A stretch of DNA of 64,000 bases from positions 146-64,145 of the forward strand of contig NZ_JACDRR010000007.1 of assembly GCF_013449375.1 (NCBI RefSeq). The letters run 5' to 3'. This stretch comes from Pectobacterium sp. CFBP8739. Lineage in GTDB: Bacteria > Pseudomonadota > Gammaproteobacteria > Enterobacterales > Enterobacteriaceae. The position numbers and the translations under genes are program-made. The notes beneath the pieces are model-generated. The model did not search any database. It saw nothing but the letters and a program-made list of their open reading frames with translations, and had not been told where the DNA came from. Position 1 is the first letter of the stretch, and every line of letters starts with the position of its first letter. Shown here piece by piece: positions 37,859 to 48,668 of this stretch.

Positions 37859-39073
37859 ATGAAGTTACCTATCTATCTTGACTACTCAGCCACCACGCCA
37901 GTTGATCCGCGCGTCGCTGAGAAAATGATGCAGTGTTTGACGTTGGACGGTACGTTCGGTAACCCGGCTTCCCGTTCCCACCGTTTTGGCTGGCAAGCGG
38001 AAGAGGCGGTTGATATCGCCCGTAACCAAATTGCTGAATTGGTCGGTGCCGACCCACGTGAAATCGTTTTTACGTCAGGCGCGACCGAAGCCGATAACCT
38101 CGCGATTAAAGGTGTTGCCAACTTCTATCAGAAGAAGGGTAAGCACATCATCACCAGTAAGACCGAGCACAAAGCCGTGCTGGATACTTGTCGTCAGCTT
38201 GAACGCGAAGGCTTCGAGGTGACTTATCTGGCTCCGCAGCGTAACGGCATTATCGATCTGGCTGAACTCGAAGCCGCAATGCGTGAGGACACCATTCTGG
38301 TTTCCATCATGCACGTTAATAATGAAATCGGTGTTGTGCAGGATATCGCAACGATAGGCGATCTGTGCCGCAGTCGCGGTATCGTGTTCCACGTCGATGC
38401 CACGCAGAGCGTAGGCAAGCTACCTATCGATCTCAACCAGTTAAAAGTGGATCTGATGTCTTTCTCCGGCCATAAAATCTATGGGCCGAAAGGGATCGGG
38501 GCACTGTATGTTCGTCGTAAACCCCGAATTCGTCTCGAAGCGCAGATGCACGGCGGCGGCCATGAACGCGGCATGCGTTCTGGCACCTTGCCTGTGCACC
38601 AGATTGTCGGTATGGGCGAAGCCTACCGCATCGCGAAAGAAGAGATGACCGCAGAAATGGATCGCTTGCGCACGCTGCGCGATCGTCTGTGGAACGGTAT
38701 TAATGATATTGAAGAAGTCTACCTGAATGGTGATATCGAGCAGGGCGCACCTAACATTCTGAACGTCAGCTTTAACTACGTTGAAGGTGAATCGCTGATT
38801 ATGGCGCTCAAGGATCTGGCGGTATCGTCCGGTTCTGCCTGTACGTCGGCCAGTCTGGAGCCCTCCTACGTGTTACGTGCGCTGGGCATGAATGATGAGC
38901 TGGCGCATAGCTCGATCCGTTTCTCGCTGGGGCGTTTTACCACCGAAGAAGAGATCGACTACACCATCGAGTTGGTGCGTAAATCCATCGGTCGTCTGCG
39001 TGATCTTTCTCCGCTGTGGGAAATGTTCAAGCAGGGCGTGGATATCAGCAGCATCGAATGGGCGCATCATTAA
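37859..39073 (+). CDS. iscS: Cysteine desulfurase IscS
   Basis: 404 residues, collinear with E. coli IscS. PLP lysine in [12 protein letters not shown] and active-site cysteine in [10 protein letters not shown]. Provides persulfide sulfur to IscU, TusA and ThiI. The C-terminal SSIEWAHH, which contacts IscU, is conserved. Confidence 0.98.
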   Translation: MKLPIYLDYSATTPVDPRVAEKMMQCLTLDGTFGNPASRSHRFGWQAEEAVDIARNQIAELVGADPREIVFTSGATEADNLAIKGVANFYQKKGKHIITSKTEHKAVLDTCRQLEREGFEVTYLAPQRNGIIDLAELEAAMREDTILVSIMHVNNEIGVVQDIATIGDLCRSRGIVFHVDATQSVGKLPIDLNQLKVDLMSFSGHKIYGPKGIGALYVRRKPRIRLEAQMHGGGHERGMRSGTLPVHQIVGMGEAYRIAKEEMTAEMDRLRTLRDRLWNGINDIEEVYLNGDIEQGAPNILNVSFNYVEGESLIMALKDLAVSSGSACTSASLEPSYVLRALGMNDELAHSSIRFSLGRFTTEEEIDYTIELVRKSIGRLRDLSPLWEMFKQGVDISSIEWAHH

Positions 39074-39097
39074 TTCACCAGATCGGGGACGACTATC

Positions 39098-39484
39098 ATG
39101 GCTTACAGCGAAAAAGTAATTGATCACTATGAAAACCCACGCAACGTGGGTTCATTTGACAACGCCGATCCTTCTATCGGCAGCGGCATGGTCGGCGCGC
39201 CAGCGTGCGGCGATGTGATGAAGTTGCAGATAAAAGTCAACAATGAGGGTATCATCGAAGATGCCCGCTTCAAGACGTACGGTTGTGGTTCTGCCATTGC
39301 CTCCAGCTCGCTCGTCACTGAGTGGGTAAAAGGCAAATCGCTGAATGAAGCAGAAGCGATTAAGAACACGCAGATTGCCGAAGAGCTTGAGCTACCGCCG
39401 GTGAAAATTCACTGCTCCATTCTGGCGGAAGACGCTATCAAGGCAGCGATTGCGGATTATAAAAGTAAACGCGACGCGCAGTAA
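39098..39484 (+). CDS. iscU: Fe-S scaffold IscU
   Basis: 128 residues. Scaffold cysteines in [15 protein letters not shown] and HCSILAED, with the conserved Asp in the first motif. The LPPVKIHC segment is the HscA recognition site. It lies 24 bases after iscS. Confidence 0.98.
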   Translation: MAYSEKVIDHYENPRNVGSFDNADPSIGSGMVGAPACGDVMKLQIKVNNEGIIEDARFKTYGCGSAIASSSLVTEWVKGKSLNEAEAIKNTQIAEELELPPVKIHCSILAEDAIKAAIADYKSKRDAQ

Positions 39485-39564
39485 TCTCTGCGGCTGAACT
39501 CGGCGGGGCACCGTGGCTCTCGGTGCCTGTTCCCGTCGAGGTGGCGAACGATCGAGGTAACAGT

Positions 39565-39888
39565 ATGTCGATTTCTCTGAGCGAAAGTGCGGCACAACGC
39601 GTGAGCGCTTTCATCGCAAACCGGGGCAAAGGCCTTGGGCTGCGTCTTGGCGTACGGACATCCGGCTGTTCCGGTATGGCGTATGTGCTGGAATTTGTTG
39701 ATGATTTGAACGACGGCGATACAGTCTTTGAAGACAAAGGCGTCAAAGTTATCGTGGACGGTAAAAGCCTGGTTTATCTTGACGGAACCGAGTTGGATTT
39801 CGTCAAAGAAGGGCTGAACGAAGGCTTTAAGTTCAATAATCCTAACATTTCCGGCGAATGCGGTTGCGGCGAAAGTTTCAACGTCTGA
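39565..39888 (+). CDS. iscA: A-type Fe-S carrier IscA
   Basis: 107 residues. Cluster/iron cysteines in SGCSGMAY and the C-terminal [12 protein letters not shown] 39565 follows GAGGTAACAGT and matches E. coli ([13 protein letters not shown]); an earlier in-frame start at 39523 is rejected. Confidence 0.97.
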   Translation: MSISLSESAAQRVSAFIANRGKGLGLRLGVRTSGCSGMAYVLEFVDDLNDGDTVFEDKGVKVIVDGKSLVYLDGTELDFVKEGLNEGFKFNNPNISGECGCGESFNV

Positions 39889-39958
39889 CCCCTCTTGGGT
39901 AGTCGCGTCCTGTCAGTGAATGATCGGCACTGCTACCCAGCACTCCCTGAGTACCACT

Positions 39959-40477
39959 ATGGATTACTTTACGTTATTCGGACTGCCGATTCGCTATGAT
40001 GTGGATGGCGGCCTGCTTGCATCTCGTTTTCAGGAACTGCAACGTCAGTTCCATCCTGATCGTTATGCTGCCAGCCCAGAGCGCGAGCGTATGCTGGCGG
40101 TGCAACAGGCGGCGACGATCAACAATGCTTATCAGGCGCTCAAGCATCCGCTGAAACGCGCGGAGTATATGTTGTCGCTGCACGGTTTTGATGTGAACAA
40201 CGAACAGCATACGATGAAGGATACGGCATTCCTGATGGAACAACTGGAACTGCGCGAAAAATTGGATGCGATCTCGCAGCGATCGGATGCGGATGAGGCG
40301 CTAGCCGCGTTTTCTGCGCGGTTGCAGGCAACGATCGTCAAACGCCGTTCGCAGATGCGTGATGAACTCAATAGTGAGACGTGGACAGACGCCGCAGACA
40401 GCGTGCGCAAGCTACGCTTTTTAGACAAGCTCCAGCAACAAGTTGAAGCACTCGAAGAACAACTGCTGGACAAATAA
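39959..40477 (+). CDS. hscB: Fe-S co-chaperone HscB
   Basis: 172 residues. J-domain with the HPD motif (FHPDRY) and a C-terminal three-helix IscU-binding domain. Stimulates HscA ATPase. ATG 39959 ([10 protein letters not shown]) chosen by homology; the ribosome site is weak. Confidence 0.95.
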   Translation: MDYFTLFGLPIRYDVDGGLLASRFQELQRQFHPDRYAASPERERMLAVQQAATINNAYQALKHPLKRAEYMLSLHGFDVNNEQHTMKDTAFLMEQLELREKLDAISQRSDADEALAAFSARLQATIVKRRSQMRDELNSETWTDAADSVRKLRFLDKLQQQVEALEEQLLDK

Positions 40478-40552
40478 CGGGTTAATTCGGCGGGAAACCC
40501 GATGGCTATTGCCAGATTGGATTTTTCGCTAGCCAATTGATGGAAGCTCAAT

Positions 40553-42403
40553 ATGGCCTTATTACAAATTAGTGAGCCTGGCCTGAGTGCCGCACCGCAC
40601 CAGCGCCGTCTGGCTGTCGGTATTGATTTAGGCACCACCCATTCTCTTGTTGCCACCGTACGCAGCGGTGAAGCTCAGACGCTAGCGGATAGCGATGGGC
40701 GCGACCTGCTGCCCTCGGTTGTTCACTATCGTCACGATGGTCACAGTGTCGGCTGGCACGCGCGCGATAATGCTGCCCGCGATCTGGAAAATACCGTCAG
40801 CTCAGTCAAACGTCTGATGGGGCGCTCTCTGGATGATATTCAGCAACGCTACCCGCATTTACCGTATCACTTTCATGCCAGCGATAACGGCCTGCCGTTG
40901 ATTCATACCTCGGCTGGCAACCTCAATCCTGTACAGGTGTCGGCGGATATTTTGTCCGCGCTGGCTGCGCGTGCGGAAGCGGCGTTAGGCGGCGTGCCGG
41001 ATGGCGTGGTGATTACCGTTCCCGCTTATTTCGATGACGCACAGCGTCAGGGCACCAAAGATGCAGCGCGTCTGGCTGGGCTGCACGTCTTGCGCCTGCT
41101 GAATGAACCGACCGCTGCCGCGATTGCCTACGGGCTGGATTCCGGTAAAGAGGGCGTGATCGCTATTTACGATCTGGGCGGCGGCACCTTTGATATTTCC
41201 ATTCTGCGCCTGAGCCGCGGCGTTTTTGAGGTGCTGGCAACGGGCGGGGATTCTGCGCTGGGCGGTGATGATTTCGATCATCTGCTGGCGGAGTGGCTGC
41301 GTGAGCAGGCGGGCATTCACGATCGTGACGATCGCCAGTTGGATCATGCCTTTCGCCACGCGGCGGTGAAGGCTAAAGTTGCACTCAGCAGCGTCGAGTC
41401 GGTGCGTGTGGATGTTGCTGGCTGGCAGGGTGAGATCACCCGCGAGCAGTTTGATTCGCTGATTGCTGCGCTGGTGAAACGTACGCTGCTGTCCTGCCGT
41501 CGCACGCTGAAAGACGCGGGACTGACGCCAGAAGACGTGCTGGAAGTCGTGATGGTGGGCGGATCGACGCGTGTTCCACTGGTGCGCGAACAAGTCGGCA
41601 CGTTTTTTGGCCGTACACCGTTGACATCGATCGATCCAGACAAAGTCGTGGCGCTCGGCGCGGCGATCCAGGCGGATATTCTGGTGGGCAACAAGCCGGA
41701 CGGTGAAATGCTGCTGCTGGATGTCATCCCTTTGTCCTTGGGACTGGAGACGATGGGCGGATTGGTGGAGAAAATCATTCCGCGCAATACCACGATTCCC
41801 ATTGCGCGTGCACAGGAATTCACCACCTTCAAAGACGGCCAGAGCGGCATGATGATCCACGTCTTGCAGGGTGAGCGTGAAATGGTAACGGATTGCCGTT
41901 CGCTTGCCCGTTTTTCGCTGCGTGGTTTGCCGTCGCTGCCTGCTGGCGGCGCCCACATTCGTGTCACCTTTCAGGTCGATGCGGATGGCCTGCTGAGCGT
42001 GACGGCGATGGAGAAATCGACGGGCGTCGAGGCATCTATTCAGGTTAAACCGTCATACGGTTTGAGCGATACGGAAATCGCCACGATGATCACCGATTCG
42101 ATGCTGAATGCGAAGGAAGATGTCGGTGCGCGTCGTCTGGCAGAGCAAAAAGTGGAAGCGGCACGCGTGCTGGAAAGTTTGCAAAGCGCGCTGGTGGCCG
42201 ACGCCGAGTTATTGAGCAATGACGAAAAAGGCATCATTGTCGCGGCATCCGAACACCTGTACACGATGATGCAGGGCAGCGATCCCGTGGCGATTGAAGC
42301 CGCGATTAAAACAGTCGATCAACAAACCCAGGAATTCGCGGCTCGTCGTATGGATGCCTCTATCCGTCGCGCGCTGGCAGGCCATTCTGTGGATGAGGTG
42401 TAA
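40553..42403 (+). CDS. hscA: Hsp70-type chaperone HscA
   Basis: 616 residues. Nucleotide-binding domain starting GIDLGTTHS, with [10 protein letters not shown] and [10 protein letters not shown], then a substrate-binding domain specific for the LPPVK motif of IscU. One base separates it from fdx. Long reading frames on the opposite strand (40985-41956) are shadows. Confidence 0.98.
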   Translation: MALLQISEPGLSAAPHQRRLAVGIDLGTTHSLVATVRSGEAQTLADSDGRDLLPSVVHYRHDGHSVGWHARDNAARDLENTVSSVKRLMGRSLDDIQQRYPHLPYHFHASDNGLPLIHTSAGNLNPVQVSADILSALAARAEAALGGVPDGVVITVPAYFDDAQRQGTKDAARLAGLHVLRLLNEPTAAAIAYGLDSGKEGVIAIYDLGGGTFDISILRLSRGVFEVLATGGDSALGGDDFDHLLAEWLREQAGIHDRDDRQLDHAFRHAAVKAKVALSSVESVRVDVAGWQGEITREQFDSLIAALVKRTLLSCRRTLKDAGLTPEDVLEVVMVGGSTRVPLVREQVGTFFGRTPLTSIDPDKVVALGAAIQADILVGNKPDGEMLLLDVIPLSLGLETMGGLVEKIIPRNTTIPIARAQEFTTFKDGQSGMMIHVLQGEREMVTDCRSLARFSLRGLPSLPAGGAHIRVTFQVDADGLLSVTAMEKSTGVEASIQVKPSYGLSDTEIATMITDSMLNAKEDVGARRLAEQKVEAARVLESLQSALVADAELLSNDEKGIIVAASEHLYTMMQGSDPVAIEAAIKTVDQQTQEFAARRMDASIRRALAGHSVDEV

Positions 42404-42404
42404 C

Positions 42405-42740
42405 ATGCCTAAGATAGTTTTTTTACCGCATCAGGATCTGTGTCCTGAAGGTGCGGTGTTGGAAGCGGAACGCGGTGAAAGCATTCTGGAAGTCGCTTTG
42501 CGTAACGGTATTGATGTTGAGCACGCCTGCGAGAAATCCTGTGCCTGCACCACCTGCCACTGCATCGTGCGTGAAGGGTTTGACTCGCTGGCGGAAAGCA
42601 CGGAAGAAGAAGACGACATGCTGGATAAGGCCTGGGGGCTGGAGCCGGAAAGTCGTCTGGGTTGTCAGGCACGTATCGCCGGGGACGATCTGGTTGTCGA
42701 GATCCCGCGCTATACGATCAACCATGCACGCGAGCATTGA
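42405..42740 (+). CDS. fdx: [2Fe-2S] ferredoxin of the isc operon
   Basis: 111 residues, adrenodoxin type. Cluster cysteines in CEKSCACTTC and CQARI. ATG 42405 gives the E. coli N-terminus MPKIVFLPHQ. Supplies electrons for cluster assembly. Confidence 0.97.
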   Translation: MPKIVFLPHQDLCPEGAVLEAERGESILEVALRNGIDVEHACEKSCACTTCHCIVREGFDSLAESTEEEDDMLDKAWGLEPESRLGCQARIAGDDLVVEIPRYTINHAREH

Positions 42741-42761
42741 TCTGAATAAGGATAAACCGCG

Positions 42762-42962
42762 ATGGGATTAAAATGGACAGACAGCCGAGCTATCGGTGAA
42801 GCGCTTTACGATCAGTTTCCCGATCTCGATCCGAAAACCGTGCGTTTCACGGATATGCACCAGTGGATTTGTGAACTGGATGAGTTTGACGATCGACCTG
42901 ATGCTTCCAATGAAAAAATTCTGGAAGCGATCCTGCTGGTCTGGTTAGATGAAGCAGAATAG
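42762..42962 (+). CDS. iscX: Fe-S assembly modulator IscX
   Basis: 66 residues, acidic. [20 protein letters not shown] and the C-terminal [10 protein letters not shown] are family-typical. It binds IscS and iron and tunes cluster assembly. Last gene of the isc operon; a weak stem with TTTT follows at about 42968-42996. Confidence 0.96.
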   Translation: MGLKWTDSRAIGEALYDQFPDLDPKTVRFTDMHQWICELDEFDDRPDASNEKILEAILLVWLDEAE

Positions 42963-43176
42963 AAACATGACGGGGCTGCCTTGGGTGGCCCGTTTTATTC
43001 TCGTGCCAAAATTCGTAACATTTTCATGTCATGATGCACCGTTTATTTATCTGCAAACCGAGTATTTATAAGCGAGAGCGTTTATAAACACGTATTGAGA
43101 AGCAGAACGTCTGTAAATATGAACACCACCTGCAAACATGAAAAGTGGCAGGAATACCTATTATCGGAGAAGCACT

Positions 43177-44484
43177 ATGACGAACAATACCATGCTGATT
43201 TCACTCTCCACTCAACCTGCTGACGCGCGCTGGGGAGAAAAAGCGACGCTGAGTGTGAATGAGCAGGGTTTTACCATTCATGTAGGGGCGTCCCTGAATG
43301 ACAAAGCTGCACTGGCGGTGATCCAACGTGCTGCCCGCAAAATTGATGGGCAGGGAATTAAACACGTTCAGTTAGCCGGTGAAGGCTGGGATCTGGCAAA
43401 CAGCTGGGCATTCTGGCAAGGGTATCGCGGGCCGAAAGGGCAAAGAACGGTTGAGTGGGCTGAGCTGAACGACGCCGACAAGAAAGAGCTGAACGATCGC
43501 CTGAAGATTGTGGACTGGGTGCGTGACACCATTAACCTGCCTGCTGAAGATTTGGGGCCAGAGCAGTTGGCAACCCGCGCAGTCGATTTATTGTGTGATG
43601 TTGCCTGTGACGCCATCAGCTACCGCATCACCAAAGGTGAAGATCTACGTGAGCAAAATTATGCCGGTCTGCACACGGTCGGCCGCGGTTCTGAACGTCA
43701 GCCGGTGCTACTGGCGCTGGACTATAACCCGACGGGTAACGCAGATGCACCGGTGTTCGCCTGCTTGGTGGGTAAAGGGATTACGTTTGATACCGGCGGC
43801 TACAGCCTGAAGCCTAGCGGCTCTATGGACTCCATGAAATCAGACATGGGCGGTGCGGCCACGCTGACGGGCGCGCTCGCGCTGGCGGTGTCACGCGGTT
43901 TGCAACAGCGTGTGAAGCTGTATCTGTGCTGTGCAGACAACATGGTGAGCGGCAATGCGTTCCGACTGGGCGATATCATTCGTTACCGCAACGGCAAGAC
44001 GGTTGAAGTCATGAACACGGATGCGGAAGGGCGTCTGGTGTTGGCGGATGGTCTGATTGATGCCTCCGAGCAGAATCCGCAGTGGATTATTGACTGTGCA
44101 ACGCTGACGGGCGCGGCAAAAATGGCGCTGGGCAACGACTATCATGCGCTGTTCAGCTTCGATGATGAGCTGGTGGCGGCATTGCAGGAAAGCGCGACAG
44201 AAGAAAACGAGCCGTTCTGGCGCTTGCCGCTGGAAGAGTTCCACCGCAGCCATCTGCCGTCCAGCTTCGCGGATTTGAACAACATTGCCAGCGGTGCACA
44301 CACCGCCGGTGCCAGCACGGCCGCGGCTTTCCTGTCGCACTTTGTGAAAAATTACCAGCAAGGCTGGCTGCACATTGACTGTTCCGCGACGTACCGTAAA
44401 GGCGCGGTAGATCAGTGGGCGACGGGCGCTACCGGGCTCGGTGTTCGCACGCTGGCGAATCTCCTGCTGAGCAACGCCAAGTAA
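43177..44484 (+). CDS. pepB: Peptidase B (M17 leucine aminopeptidase family)
   Basis: 435 residues. Metal and active-site motifs [22 protein letters not shown] and [13 protein letters not shown] are intact. Cytoplasmic broad aminopeptidase. ATG 43177 follows CGGAGAAGC. The 214-base gap after iscX suggests its own promoter. Confidence 0.96.
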   Translation: MTNNTMLISLSTQPADARWGEKATLSVNEQGFTIHVGASLNDKAALAVIQRAARKIDGQGIKHVQLAGEGWDLANSWAFWQGYRGPKGQRTVEWAELNDADKKELNDRLKIVDWVRDTINLPAEDLGPEQLATRAVDLLCDVACDAISYRITKGEDLREQNYAGLHTVGRGSERQPVLLALDYNPTGNADAPVFACLVGKGITFDTGGYSLKPSGSMDSMKSDMGGAATLTGALALAVSRGLQQRVKLYLCCADNMVSGNAFRLGDIIRYRNGKTVEVMNTDAEGRLVLADGLIDASEQNPQWIIDCATLTGAAKMALGNDYHALFSFDDELVAALQESATEENEPFWRLPLEEFHRSHLPSSFADLNNIASGAHTAGASTAAAFLSHFVKNYQQGWLHIDCSATYRKGAVDQWATGATGLGVRTLANLLLSNAK

Positions 44485-44537
44485 TCGGTTCAGGTCTTAA
44501 AGCGTCGGTTTTTTAACGTAATCATGTTGAGGAAAGT

Positions 44538-45332
44538 ATGGAGTTTTCGCCACGTAATAAACTGGAAGAAGTGCTGATTCTGGCTGCAACGGAACCCGCG
44601 CATCGTCCAGAATTTTTCAGTGAACTGATGGAAGCCACGGTGTTTGTGCTGGGCACGACTGATGACGGGGATGAATCCGGTGAGGTGGTGTTGCACGCGG
44701 GCAGTAGTGTGAACATCCAGCACTGGGAAAAAGACGATGGCTCGTCTGCTATTCCCTTCTTTTCTTCTCTGGAAGCATTGCAGAGCGTGATTACGGAAGA
44801 AGCGTCTTTTCTGGCTCTACCGACGCGTTCGCTGTTTGAAATGACACAGGGTGTCACGCTGTTCCTCAATCCTAAACTGCCGTATGGCAAAGAGTTTTTG
44901 CCGCAGGAAATTGAACATATTCTGTCTGGCGAAGGTCACGGTTTTGTTCAGCAGCGTATCGTCGAAGAAGAGATGCAGGTCTTGCTGAGTCAGCCAGCCG
45001 AGATGCCAGCACAGATGATTGATTCCCTGACGCAGCTGTTTACCAAGCATCGCCATGTAAAACGGGCGTTTCTGGCGCAGATTCAGGAGCCGGACGAAGA
45101 ACAGCCCCACCTGCTGATTGGGATTGATGTCGATCAGGATGAAGAAACCATCATCCGTGAAGCGGGCAGCGTCGCCAGTGATACCTTGCCGGACGAGCGT
45201 CCTGTCGATCTGTGTTTGGTGAAAGAAGGTGAGCCGGGGATCAGCCACTACATGATTAAGCACACCACGCCGTTCTACGAACGCAAGTGGGGGAGTTTCC
45301 TGAGGGAGTTTAAGGCCACCGGCAACGCCTGA
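44538..45332 (+). CDS. sseB: SseB family protein (enhanced serine sensitivity)
   Basis: 264 residues, two-domain SseB family with no signal peptide. LQHWEKxDGxSxIPFF-type and PAQMIDSLTQLF, then HxxPFYERxWGxFLREF-type motifs are recognisable against E. coli SseB. E. coli SseB overexpression alters serine sensitivity; the molecular role is unknown. Ribosome site GAGGAAAG. An ERIC element abuts the stop codon. Confidence 0.92.
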   Translation: MEFSPRNKLEEVLILAATEPAHRPEFFSELMEATVFVLGTTDDGDESGEVVLHAGSSVNIQHWEKDDGSSAIPFFSSLEALQSVITEEASFLALPTRSLFEMTQGVTLFLNPKLPYGKEFLPQEIEHILSGEGHGFVQQRIVEEEMQVLLSQPAEMPAQMIDSLTQLFTKHRHVKRAFLAQIQEPDEEQPHLLIGIDVDQDEETIIREAGSVASDTLPDERPVDLCLVKEGEPGISHYMIKHTTPFYERKWGSFLREFKATGNA

Positions 45333-45456
45333 TACCCGTCATACTTCAAGCTGCTTGTGCGTTGGCTGCCCTTACTCACCCCAGTCACTTACCTGTGTAA
45401 GCTCCTGGGGATTCGTGCGGTTGCCGCCTTCACACAACTCGAATTATTTAGGGTAT
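45332..45456. repeat. ERIC (enterobacterial repetitive intergenic consensus) element
   Basis: About 125 bases with imperfect inverted ends (ATACCCGTC ... TTTAGGGTAT). The centre contains TGTAAGCTCCTGGGGATTC and the complement of AAGTGACTGGGGTGAG, both ERIC hallmarks. It starts on the last base of the sseB stop codon and so forms its 3' mRNA end. A partial repeat of AGGGTATA follows at 45459-45466. Confidence 0.92.
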
Positions 45457-45491
45457 ATAGGGTATATAAATTTGATAGAGGCGACAGCGGA

Positions 45492-46280
45492 TTACGATTT
45501 TTCCGCTGTTGCCTGCAACAACAGTAAATCAATCAGCATCACCAAATTCGATTCAAATGAGCTAATTTCGCCGGCCTCCGCCGCATAGTGAACCGCATCA
45601 TCGTAGAGCCGGAAGTGTAAATCGGCCAACTCGCCTAATGAATTCAACGACGCTCGGGTAAACGCGATCACCTTCATGCCAATGTTTTTGGCGATACGCG
45701 CCTTATCCAACACTTGTTCGGTCTCTCCACTGCGGGAGATGGCGATAAACACCTGATATTTCGGTGCGTTATTAAGAAAAATGCCTCGGCTGTCTCCTAG
45801 CCCGGAAGAGAACGCATCTTTCCCCAACACCTGTAGCTTCTTTGCCAAATATTCGGCAAACAGGTGAGAGAACCCCGCTCCATAGAGGAAAAAGTGGCTT
45901 TTCTGTCGCAGGAGAGCGCTGAACGTCGCTCTATCCTGATGGCTAATGTAGGCAAATGTGCGGCGGTAATTGTCGACAAAATGCAGGAAAGCATCGGGAA
46001 GCGAAGCGTCATCAGGCGTGGCGACGGGTGAGGGGGAAAGCCGCGGATTATCCGTGAGCAGCGTTTTACAGTGATAAATGAATTCACTGTAGCCGCTAAA
46101 GCCGATTTTCTGGCACAGCCGCATGATGGTGGCGGTGGAAACGTAGGTCTTCTGTGCCAGCTCACGCACCGTAATTTTGCCTATCAGCGACGAATGTTCG
46201 GCGATAAAAGCCAGCACGCGGTATTCCGCACGCGTCAGCACCTGACCGTGCTGCATTAAAGATGCCAGCCGATTATCCAC
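45492..46280 (-). CDS. RpiR/MurR-family transcriptional regulator (HTH + SIS)
   Basis: 262 residues: N-terminal RpiR helix-turn-helix (about 1-77, TVRELAQKTYVSTATIMRLCQKIGFSGYSEF) and a C-terminal SIS phosphosugar-binding domain (about 110-250, FFLYGAGFSHLFAEYL, AISRSGET). GTG start at 46280. It is the last gene of a minus-strand block and probably regulates the alpha-glucoside PTS genes 2-4 kb upstream, sensing a phosphorylated sugar; this is inferred from family and position. Confidence 0.88.
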   Translation of the reverse strand: MDNRLASLMQHGQVLTRAEYRVLAFIAEHSSLIGKITVRELAQKTYVSTATIMRLCQKIGFSGYSEFIYHCKTLLTDNPRLSPSPVATPDDASLPDAFLHFVDNYRRTFAYISHQDRATFSALLRQKSHFFLYGAGFSHLFAEYLAKKLQVLGKDAFSSGLGDSRGIFLNNAPKYQVFIAISRSGETEQVLDKARIAKNIGMKVIAFTRASLNSLGELADLHFRLYDDAVHYAAEAGEISSFESNLVMLIDLLLLQATAEKS

Positions 46281-46320
46281 CCGCTACCCCTGATTGACGG
46301 CAATAAAATACCTAACGGGA

Positions 46321-47190
46321 TTAATCACGCGCAATCGGAACATCATCGCGGCTACCCCAATCACTCCATGAACCGTCGTACAGCGTCACATTCGGGACAT
46401 TTAACTGCGTCAGCGCTAGTACCACGACAGATGCGGTGACGCCGGAGCCACAGCTAGCGACGATAGGGCGAGTGAAATCCACCCCATGCTTATGCAGAAT
46501 GGTTGCCAGTTCAGCGTTGGGTTTCAGCGCACCGTTATGTACTAAATCGGTCCACGGCACGTTCAGGCTGCCGGGAATATGGCCGCGATGCAGGCCGGGA
46601 CGCGGTTCGTCCACTTCGGCATGAAAGCGCGGAGCGGGGCGGGCATCGACAATCTGTTCTGACTTATCCCGGCTGATGGAGAGCATGTCGTCGCGTGAGC
46701 GAATCGCGCTTTCATCCAGCGTGGCGTGAAACGTGGTTGGCTTTGGCGTCACATCGCCCTGTTCCAATGGCAGATTCTGCGCTGTCCAGCCCGCCAGCCC
46801 ACCGCTCAGAATGGAAACGGATGTCGCGCCGAAGGTGTGCAACATCCACCACGCACGCGGTGCGGAGAAGAGATTGCCTTCATCATAAATCACCAGATGT
46901 TGCTGATTATCGATCCCCAGTTCGCCCATCGCCCGCGCGAAGTCTTCGCGAGTTGGCATCATATGCGGCAGATCGGTGCTGTGATCGGATAAGGCTTCAA
47001 TATCAAAAAAAACCGCGCCAGGCAGGTGGCCGGCGCGGTATTCGGCATGAATATCACGGGTGGTATTGCCCGGCGGCAGCATGCGGGCATCAATGAGTGT
47101 GATACTGCTGTCATTCAGGTGGCTGGCAAGCCAGTCTGCGGAAACAAACCGCTCATGAGAAACGGGCAAATCAGAAGACGATGCTGACAT
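46321..47190 (-). CDS. sseA: 3-mercaptopyruvate sulfurtransferase
   Basis: 289 residues, two rhodanese domains, active-site C247 in the loop CGSGVTA characteristic of mercaptopyruvate (not thiosulfate) sulfurtransferases. Ribosome site GGAGGATCT. In E. coli sseA neighbours sseB; here the RpiR regulator lies between them and the sugar operon lies upstream of sseA. Confidence 0.95.
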   Translation of the reverse strand: MSASSSDLPVSHERFVSADWLASHLNDSSITLIDARMLPPGNTTRDIHAEYRAGHLPGAVFFDIEALSDHSTDLPHMMPTREDFARAMGELGIDNQQHLVIYDEGNLFSAPRAWWMLHTFGATSVSILSGGLAGWTAQNLPLEQGDVTPKPTTFHATLDESAIRSRDDMLSISRDKSEQIVDARPAPRFHAEVDEPRPGLHRGHIPGSLNVPWTDLVHNGALKPNAELATILHKHGVDFTRPIVASCGSGVTASVVVLALTQLNVPNVTLYDGSWSDWGSRDDVPIARD

Positions 47191-47225
47191 AGATCCTCCA
47201 CGTTGGGGCCGACGAATTCAGCCCC

Positions 47226-47256
47226 GAATCTACCATTGATGTGCAATGGTAGATTC
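47226..47256. repeat. Perfect 13-bp inverted repeat between aglB and sseA
   Basis: GAATCTACCATTG (47226-47238) and its exact complement CAATGGTAGATTC (47244-47256), 5-base loop. No T-run on the minus strand, so it is not a classical terminator for aglB; possible operator, mRNA stabiliser or weak terminator. Confidence 0.85.
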
Positions 47257-47293
47257 ATTGTCAGCGATTTTTCCTCATCCGACAAGTCGCAGA

Positions 47294-48655
47294 TTATTGG
47301 GCGATACCGTCTCTATATGCTTGTTTTAATTGCGGCCAGTAATCCTGATTGGCTTCAATCATCTCATCCAGAATGGCTTTGGCGTGCTGCATCGTCGGCA
47401 CGGTACGGTTCAGGGTAAACGCCTGTAAGGCCTTCTCGTAGCTGCCTTCCAGCGTGGCTTCTACTAGCAATTGTTCGGACGCCAACTGCTGTTCCAGTAA
47501 GGCACGATGGAACTGCGGTACGTTCCCCATCCGCACCGGCTCCGGCCCTTGTGCGGTGATATAGGCGGGCACCTCCACCATCGCGTCGTACGGCAGATTG
47601 GCGATGGCACCTTTATTCTCGACGATCACCAGATGACGCTGGCGCAGATCGAACGCCAGCGAGCAGGCGACATCAACAATGAACGCGCCGTGTACGCCAA
47701 CGTGGAACGCATCCGACAGAATACCGGTTTCTTTGTAGCTGGCGGCAGCCGCAAACAGCTTCTTCTCACGCCCGTCCATCACCTCATTGGCGCGCGTGTA
47801 GTCAGGATCCTGATGTTCCACGATCTGATTCGGCATCAGGTAATACTGCAAATACGGATTCGGCACGAACTCAGGGAAATGATCCATGATGGGTTTGATG
47901 TTGCGCCAGGTTTTCACCCACGATGGATCGGCGTGTTGTGGGTCAGTATCGGCGGCATCGGCGGTCAGCAGGCCGTAGCGGGCGATGTGTTCGCGCAGTT
48001 CCGGCATACGATCGATGCCATCGACCAGCACGCGGGTAAACCAGCCAAAATGGTTTAGCCCGAAATAGTCCACCGTGATGTCGTGACGATCGACGCCCAG
48101 CACGGCGGCAATGTTACGCATCGCGGCAACCGGCATGTCGCAGATATTCAGAACGCGGGCGTTAGGACGCAGGCGGCGTACGCCTTCGGCAACGATCGCG
48201 GCAGGGTTGGAGTAATTGACGATCCACGCCTCTTTATGCGCATAGCGCTCAACCAGATCGATAAGCTCAGCCATCGGCAGAATGGTGCGCAGGCCGTAGG
48301 CCAGTCCGCCGGGGCCACAGGTTTCCTGCCCAACGACGCCGTGACGTAGCGGGATTTTCTCGTCCTGCTCGCGCATCTTGTACTGCCCGACACGCATCTG
48401 GGCAAAAGCAAAGTGGGCGCCGCTAAACGCGGTCTCCGCGTCGGTCGTGACGGTAAAAACGATGCTGTCACTGTGGTCGCGAATGACCTTTTCCACCACC
48501 GGCGCGATGATGTCCTGCCGCAGGCCGTCGATGTCATACAAACGAATCTCTGCCAGCGGGAAATCCGCGAGACGTACCATCAGACTCTTTACGATGCCTG
48601 GGGTATAGGTGCTGCCGCCGCCGGCAATGGTCAGAATGAATGGGGGTGTCGTCAT
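47294..48655 (-). CDS. aglB: 6-phospho-alpha-glucosidase, GH4
   Basis: 453 residues. NAD-binding AGGGSTYTPG at the N-terminus, ICDMP with the metal-ligand Cys, and GLNHFGW. GH4 enzymes use NAD+ and Mn2+ and an oxidation-elimination mechanism. The CDMP motif is typical of the alpha-glucosidases in the family (AglB, MalH) rather than beta. ATG 48655 follows AGGAGACTGACC; an upstream frame start at 48763 would run back into the PTS gene and is rejected. Substrate likely a phosphorylated maltose or sucrose isomer brought in by the adjacent PTS. Confidence 0.88.
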   Translation of the reverse strand: MTTPPFILTIAGGGSTYTPGIVKSLMVRLADFPLAEIRLYDIDGLRQDIIAPVVEKVIRDHSDSIVFTVTTDAETAFSGAHFAFAQMRVGQYKMREQDEKIPLRHGVVGQETCGPGGLAYGLRTILPMAELIDLVERYAHKEAWIVNYSNPAAIVAEGVRRLRPNARVLNICDMPVAAMRNIAAVLGVDRHDITVDYFGLNHFGWFTRVLVDGIDRMPELREHIARYGLLTADAADTDPQHADPSWVKTWRNIKPIMDHFPEFVPNPYLQYYLMPNQIVEHQDPDYTRANEVMDGREKKLFAAAASYKETGILSDAFHVGVHGAFIVDVACSLAFDLRQRHLVIVENKGAIANLPYDAMVEVPAYITAQGPEPVRMGNVPQFHRALLEQQLASEQLLVEATLEGSYEKALQAFTLNRTVPTMQHAKAILDEMIEANQDYWPQLKQAYRDGIAQ

Positions 48656-48668
48656 GGTCAGTCTCCTG

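Noticed and set aside
40985-41967. Two long minus-strand frames (323 and 207 codons)
   Set aside because: Both are shadows of hscA, a highly conserved gene; composition follows the opposite-strand codon bias.
45355-45588. 77-codon frame on the plus strand
   Set aside because: It lies within the ERIC repeat and runs into the 3' end of the regulator gene; ERIC elements often contain such chance frames.
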